A stretch of 64,000 bases of DNA from Ceratodon purpureus (taxonomy: Eukaryota; Streptophyta; Bryopsida; Pseudoditrichales; Ditrichaceae), in assembly GCA_014871385.1 (NCBI GenBank), contig CM026423.1, positions 22,591,792 to 22,655,791 of the forward strand, in the 5' to 3' direction. The translations under genes were made by a program, and so were the position numbers. Below are positions 59,315-64,000 of the stretch, one piece after another. How positions within the stretch are numbered: position 1 is the stretch's first letter; each line of letters begins with the position of its first letter. The notes under the pieces are model-generated. The model was not told the origin of the DNA and searched no databases. It worked only from the letters and a program-made list of their open reading frames with translations.

Positions 59315-61122
59315 GGCCCTTGCAACAAAGACACCTAAACCATTAGCACTACATATATGGTGCATTCATCACCAGAACACCAACCTCGTTAGCCTAAACC
59401 AAATCAATACAATAAATACAACTCTAGACAAACTCCACATCCCACAATATCACACACAAATTGTACCACCAACGCCACCGTGCACACAAGTCAACAAAAA
59501 TAAAAAATGGAATACATCAATCTACCCCCTATACCAAAACCAACACTACCATCACACACCACCCCTTCCAAACTATGCCAACCCTACTACACCCAAATTT
59601 TTACTAGCCCACAGTTACTACACCGATGGCTCCTTCTTACCACCACAAAAAGCAGATGATGGCCACTGGAAAAAAGAAAAAGCAGGCTACGGAATTTACA
59701 ACCCATCTAAAACTGACATACAAATATCCAAACGATTACTTGGACTCCAAACATGTTTTCGAGCACAACTCATGGCTATACATGAAACACTTTCAATACT
59801 TACAACAAAATATAACAATGAACCTGCACATATCTTCACAGATTGTCTCAACTGCATTCACGTTCTTAACACCCAACTAAAACACCCCACTCAACAAAAT
59901 AACCATGCAGACAAAACCATTCTACAAGAAATGGTTGAGATGCTAAAACAGCGTACACAACTCACAACAATAAACACACTCCCAAATTGACGGCAATGAA
60001 CAAGCAGATAAACCAGCAAAATCCGGTACTATGAAACGAAATTATCAAAAAGCTGCAAAACCGCACGAATTTGCACATACAACACCTTACTACTTCCACA
60101 AAGACTCCTGGCCTGGCCCAAACAAACGTCCCAATAAAGAACCAGTCCGCAACTTAGAAGAATATATAAAGAAATACGATCGAGAAAATAACCTCATAGA
60201 GTTGGCACTGAAATTTCCCAACATCAACAAATGGACCTCAAATTCCATTATCGATAAACCACTATCTAATGACTTTTGGAAAAACCCCGAAATAACCAAC
60301 TCTCAAAAGACAAGCATACTCAAATTCAGAACTGGTCAGTACATGGGCAACGCCCGCAAACATCTCATTTTTGGCATACAACGATTTCCCTCCAAAACTT
60401 GCTCCATTTGTAATACACAAGATGCAGATACTTGGTTACATGTACTATTACTATGCCAACACCACCACATTCATGCACTTCGAACAAAGAGACATAACAA
60501 AGCTGTATGGGAATTACGTAAACTCATACTATCCTCCCAGAAATCAAGATGCTACACCCTTATGAATGCAGGAACATTTAACAACACTCCACAAGAAAAT
60601 ACCGTACCTCCTTGGTTACTACCTTGCACATGTAATCAAAATAGATGTACATGCAATGTCAGACTAAAACTAGATTTACTATGCGTCAAAGGCCTCCTCT
60701 ACCAAAGCCTACCCCCTCTCCGCCCCGATAAAAACTTGACCATTCAATTTATCGAATTTACTTACACCAACGATAGATTTTCCCCAGAAGTCATTGGCAA
60801 AAAAATTATAAAATACCTACCTCTCCTCACTGACATCACCAACCAAGGCTGGAAAGTTGACCCTATTATATTTATCACAGCCGGAGCCCGAGGCACCACA
60901 CACATTCCACCAATGCAACAATTGGAAAAAACATTTAAAATCAGTGAAAAATATATACGACATACATTCAACGCAATCAATACCATTGCCATACAACATG
61001 CAGCATCAATCCTTCTACATAAACGCCGAATAGAAAATAACCAACCACTACCAACGAATAAATTAAAATATTATAAACAAAACCCCACAAAAAGTGAGAG
61101 TAGTGGTAACAACCACTGCTAG
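59315..61122 (+). pseudogene. LINE ORF2, part 2: RNase H and Cys/His tail
   Basis: The frame continues the PCIF1-like segment from 44912 and reaches an RNase H domain: YYTDGSF (first Asp, about 59612), AQLMAIHETL (Glu), HIFTDCLN (second Asp). After a frameshift near 59980 comes the last Asp in GNEQAD (about 59993-60010). RNase H would remove the RNA template. The 3' part, open from 60031, ends in an unrecognised C-terminal block with a CSICN...WLHVLLLCQHH finger (about 60403-60465), typical in position for the tail of LINE ORF2 proteins. A further Cys cluster (CTCNQNRCTCN) lies at about 60625-60657. Confidence 0.75.
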
Positions 61123-62216
61123 ACACTCTTTTTTGTATTTACTAGCTCAAATTGTCTCAATGGGATAAGGGGCCGGTTGGTTGTAACAAACTTTCCTGCC
61201 ATGATAACTCAGTAGCAACACCAAGTCATGTGGATCACATCACCGCTCAAACTAGCCCAGCAAGGTTCAAACCCGGACCAATTAAATGAGATACAACACC
61301 TCACTCCAACCAACCAAAGATCTCATGACTTGATGACAATACTCTTTCCACAAACACATTTACACAAACCTTACCCAAAATTCCCTTTTCCAACAAATAA
61401 TAGTTACTTGTTCTTTAGGTTACTATAGTGTCCATTCTCGAAAGGGGAGAGTAGTTTTGTCTCAATGTCCCTCTGTCCTGTGGGCACTGGGTCATCGACA
61501 TTACGAACGGACACTTTATTCACGCCGGCCCCTAAGGGTTGGTGTTTCTAATCTATCTGGATCAAGGCACATCCACGAATATACGTGAAGAGAAAAAAAG
61601 CATTCACTCTTGTTCCACCAAGCAGTCAGTGAGGATGAATTCTAAGTTCTAACCCCACTTCTGCATGAAGTGGGAGTCTGCCTTGACTTCCATCGAAGTG
61701 GGTGTGGATGAGAACCACTGAAGTGGACTAATTCTTGACGTTTCGTTTGGTCTTGGTGTGGGCTTGGATTAGGCCATGTGTGAGGCAGGTCCAGTTGGCT
61801 GAGACCTCAGAACACCTCACACCTCCAATGCCTGACTGCCAGCTCGACGAGAAAGGGTTCCCATTGGCTTCCAGATTATTCGCCACCCCCTATCAGACAA
61901 TCCTGCCAGTTGGCTTTTAAGAGGGAGGGATGAATGATGAGGTTACAGGTAGTTGCTTCTGTTGCAAAACTCCTGCCGCGGCTGCATCATGGCTTTCCCT
62001 TGATGGATGGCTTTCATGATAGATGGATGAATGGCTGTCCAGTGCAAGAAATTCAAAGCAAACGGATGAACTCCTGTAATGGGAAATACATGAACCATGG
62101 GAATTATGGGAAAATACGGGAGATATGGGAAATATACAGGAAACGCAGCAGGTCAGAGTCAGTGCAAAGAATATTTCTATCCTTACTTTTCTACACTGCA
62201 CTTTTCTGGTTGTAGC
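61123..62216. other. LINE 3' region and unassigned flank
   Basis: The C/A-rich composition of the LINE ends near 61400. Within it, TAACTCAGTAGC (61205) and GGTTCAAACCCGG (61264) resemble A and B boxes of a tRNA-derived SINE head, but the spacing is long and no folded tRNA is seen. From 61430 to 62216 no gene or repeat could be recognised. Confidence 0.4.
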
Positions 62217-63120
62217 TTAGGGCCGATTTACATCTAGAGGCCGGGCCAAGTTTCCTTGGGGCCACTTGCTTGAAATTTCAGCCCATTTTTGGGTTGGGGC
62301 CGGCCTCAAGTCCCCATTATAAGTAGATTAGAACGAGGGCCGATTTTCCCATATGTAATGGCCTTCCGGCCAAGAAGCCGGGCCGATCCAATAAATCTAG
62401 AAAATTTCAGCCCTTCTTTCTTTCTTTCTTTTCATTGCCATTTGTACAAGATGGATGAATGAAAACATAAGATTTTAATGGTTATTGTGCTCTTTATGGT
62501 CGTGGAAAATGTTATGGAAATAATGCTTTATTTTAAGATTTGATTAAAAGTTTAAGAATCACCGCAATCAAATAAGAATATAGCCTAAATGACGTATATA
62601 CACTTGCACATAGACCAAAAACATTATAGAAAAAAAGGATTTGGGCTTCATTTGGCCTCCAAATGGTGCATGAAATTAAAATTCCAGCAATGATATGGGT
62701 ACAAAAACAATGAATTAGAGGTGGTGGACATGAAGGAGCATGGAAGGACATGGTGGATGAGATCATCATGGGCTCCTTCCTTATAGCCGCAAGTTGGTGG
62801 GCTCAATTACATGTGGCTTTGAGAATGATTGTTTTTGGTTGAGGATAATGGATTTTTTATTGTAAAATATTTGTTAATTAAAATCTGACATTGGTCCCAA
62901 GGCCAAGAATTGGCCTTCCATTCTCGGTGCACCCAATTCACCAAGCTCGGGCCATGTCAAAACTTGCATTTCTTGATTAAAAAAATTTTGCCACCAAATT
63001 GGCCCGACCTCTAGGTGTAAGGGGTTGGGGCTGATTTTTGCCTTTCGGCCAATCACGAGTGACGATTTCAGCCCTCAAACGGCTGAATTGACCTGTCCCC
63101 TAGGTATAAATCGGCCCTGA
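62217..63120. mobile_element. non-autonomous hAT-like element, about 0.9 kb
   Basis: Ends read inward as TTAGGGCCGATTTACATCTAG (left) and, on the complement of the right end, TCAGGGCCGATTTATACCTAG, an imperfect inverted repeat of about 25 bp with the YAGGG start common in hAT elements. TTTCAGCCC occurs repeatedly inside, as do further GGGCCGA copies, suggesting nested ends. No coding sequence is present. An 8-bp duplication is not evident (TGTAGC-side against GAGGGTCC), so the boundaries may be off by a few bases. A (TTTC)n microsatellite is at about 62416-62431. Confidence 0.6.
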
Positions 63121-64000
63121 GAGGGTCCAACAAAGTCCCTGAAATATATCCTACCATAACGCCAATTGAATTGAATAGCTTCTACAGTGATCTTGGACTT
63201 GCCACAACTCAATTCAAGTCCATGATTGCAAGAACCTAGTCAAGAAGCAACTCACATAAACTTACTCAACACCAACAATCAGTCAGCAACATGTGTAGAA
63301 GCTAAGTAGTGCCTATCTTGGTAGCAATGTGCTGTACATGTTGTGTAGATTCATCAGAAGAGAACAATCTAACAACCAACCAAAATGTTCTTCTAGATAC
63401 ACAACTCAAAATAAAAAATTATACATGATTTTTGTGGCATACAGCAATATGGTAGTGAGCAATGGTGACATACAGCATGACATATGGTGGTGAGCCAATA
63501 GTGTGGATGAAGTTGCAAACCCAAAAGTCCATAATTGTAGTCAAGTTGCCCATAACACAGTTGCCTCTTGCATTTCAACTCCCTCCTCCTAGACTCCTAC
63601 TATGCTAAACAATATAAAAAGTCAACCACGTGGACAACAGTCAATAAATTTACTGTAGGACACAATTCCCTCCAGAATTTGAAGTGAATTTCATCAGATG
63701 ATTAATGCATATTCTTCAGATTTTGTTTGTTTCTTTAAGTTTTCCTCTGCTTTTCTATTTTTCAGTGGTGGTGGATTTGGCAAGCAAGTTGCATGCCTTC
63801 CCATCTTGTGAGAAATATGAGCAGTTGATTGTAGGTCTGAGTAACTGGTGATGAGAAACAATACTTAGTATTCAGTAAAAGTGATATGCTGAAAAGTTAA
63901 TTTAGTGAATGCTGTGTGTGGTGAATGGTGAGGCTTTTGAAGAACAGACAACTTCTGGATGGAGGGAGCTTGCTCAGCAGCAGCAGATCCTTGTCATGCT
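63121..64000. other. unassigned non-coding stretch
   Basis: AT-rich sequence without a credible ORF, repeat or splice structure that I can recognise. Confidence 0.5.

Larger units (their letters stand above)
34816..61400 (+). mobile_element. long non-LTR retrotransposon (LINE), split by a CACTA element
   Basis: A leader of about 1.65 kb, ORF1 (36466-38471) and a very long ORF2 (38461 to 61122 with the interruption) lie in one direction. ORF2 order: N-terminal extension, 2A-like motif, APE endonuclease, reverse transcriptase, PCIF1-like segment, RNase H, Cys/His tail. Without the CACTA element at 44913-59311 the unit is about 12.2 kb. Sense-strand G content is very low and C/A high throughout. 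Both termini are estimates from composition; no target duplication or poly(A) tail was located. ORF2 has at least four frameshifts and one stop, so this copy is dead while ORF1 is intact. Confidence 0.8.

Noticed and set aside
61199..61290. tRNA gene or SINE head (A-box and B-box-like motifs)
   Set aside because: Spacing is long, no cloverleaf can be drawn, and the region is in the LINE 3' part.

Overview
The window looks like repeat-rich nuclear DNA of a streptophyte plant, probably a non-seed plant or a charophyte alga. It contains a CACTA/EnSpm element with TNPD-type and TNPA-type genes, DUF659-type hAT transposases, TATA-driven genes with GT-AG introns in their leaders, and AAACCCTA-type leader sequence. 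I cannot name the species, and I see no ordinary host gene, rRNA, tRNA or CRISPR array. Almost everything recognisable is a transposable element or a passenger of one.

Region 1 (about 0.2-22.4 kb) holds older, damaged material. There is a small unknown gene (208-1047) and a hAT transposase pseudogene (2582-6075) carrying a 248-bp MITE and two in-frame stops. Next come about 7 kb of AT-rich sequence with minisatellites and a second small unknown gene (13923-14740). A coiled-coil RING-H2 gene follows (16944-20246), with a solo LTR in its leader. Last is a kinase-like gene (20991-22415) cut off where a hAT-type end begins. GTCGGAC/GTCCGAC motifs are dense around the promoters and inside the genes.

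Region 2 (22.4-33.6 kb) looks like one large hAT element with related ends (CAGGGTTGT...). It carries an intact 1094-codon hAT transposase (minus strand), a kinase-like gene (minus, broken by what looks like a hAT excision footprint) and a coiled-coil RING-H2 gene (plus, one extra A in a run). Five arrays of a G/C-rich motif (core GGGGGCGCGAG/CTCGCGCCCCC) lie near both ends and just upstream of the TATA box of each of the three genes. The RING plus kinase pair occurs twice in the window, so I infer a multi-gene hAT lineage whose ends and promoters share cis sites.

Region 3 (34.8-61.4 kb) is a long LINE, about 12.2 kb without its insertion. It has a C-rich leader, an ORF1 with an RRM-like domain, and an ORF2 containing a 2A-like ribosome-skipping motif (DIETNPGP), an APE endonuclease, a reverse transcriptase with YADD, a PCIF1-like methyltransferase-type segment, an RNase H and a Cys/His tail. 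ORF2 has several frameshifts and one stop. A 14,399-bp CACTA element (44913-59311) with a perfect 20-bp inverted repeat and an ACC target duplication splits the methyltransferase-like segment; removing it with one ACC copy restores the reading frame.

The last 2.6 kb holds a roughly 0.9-kb non-autonomous hAT-like element and otherwise unrecognised sequence.
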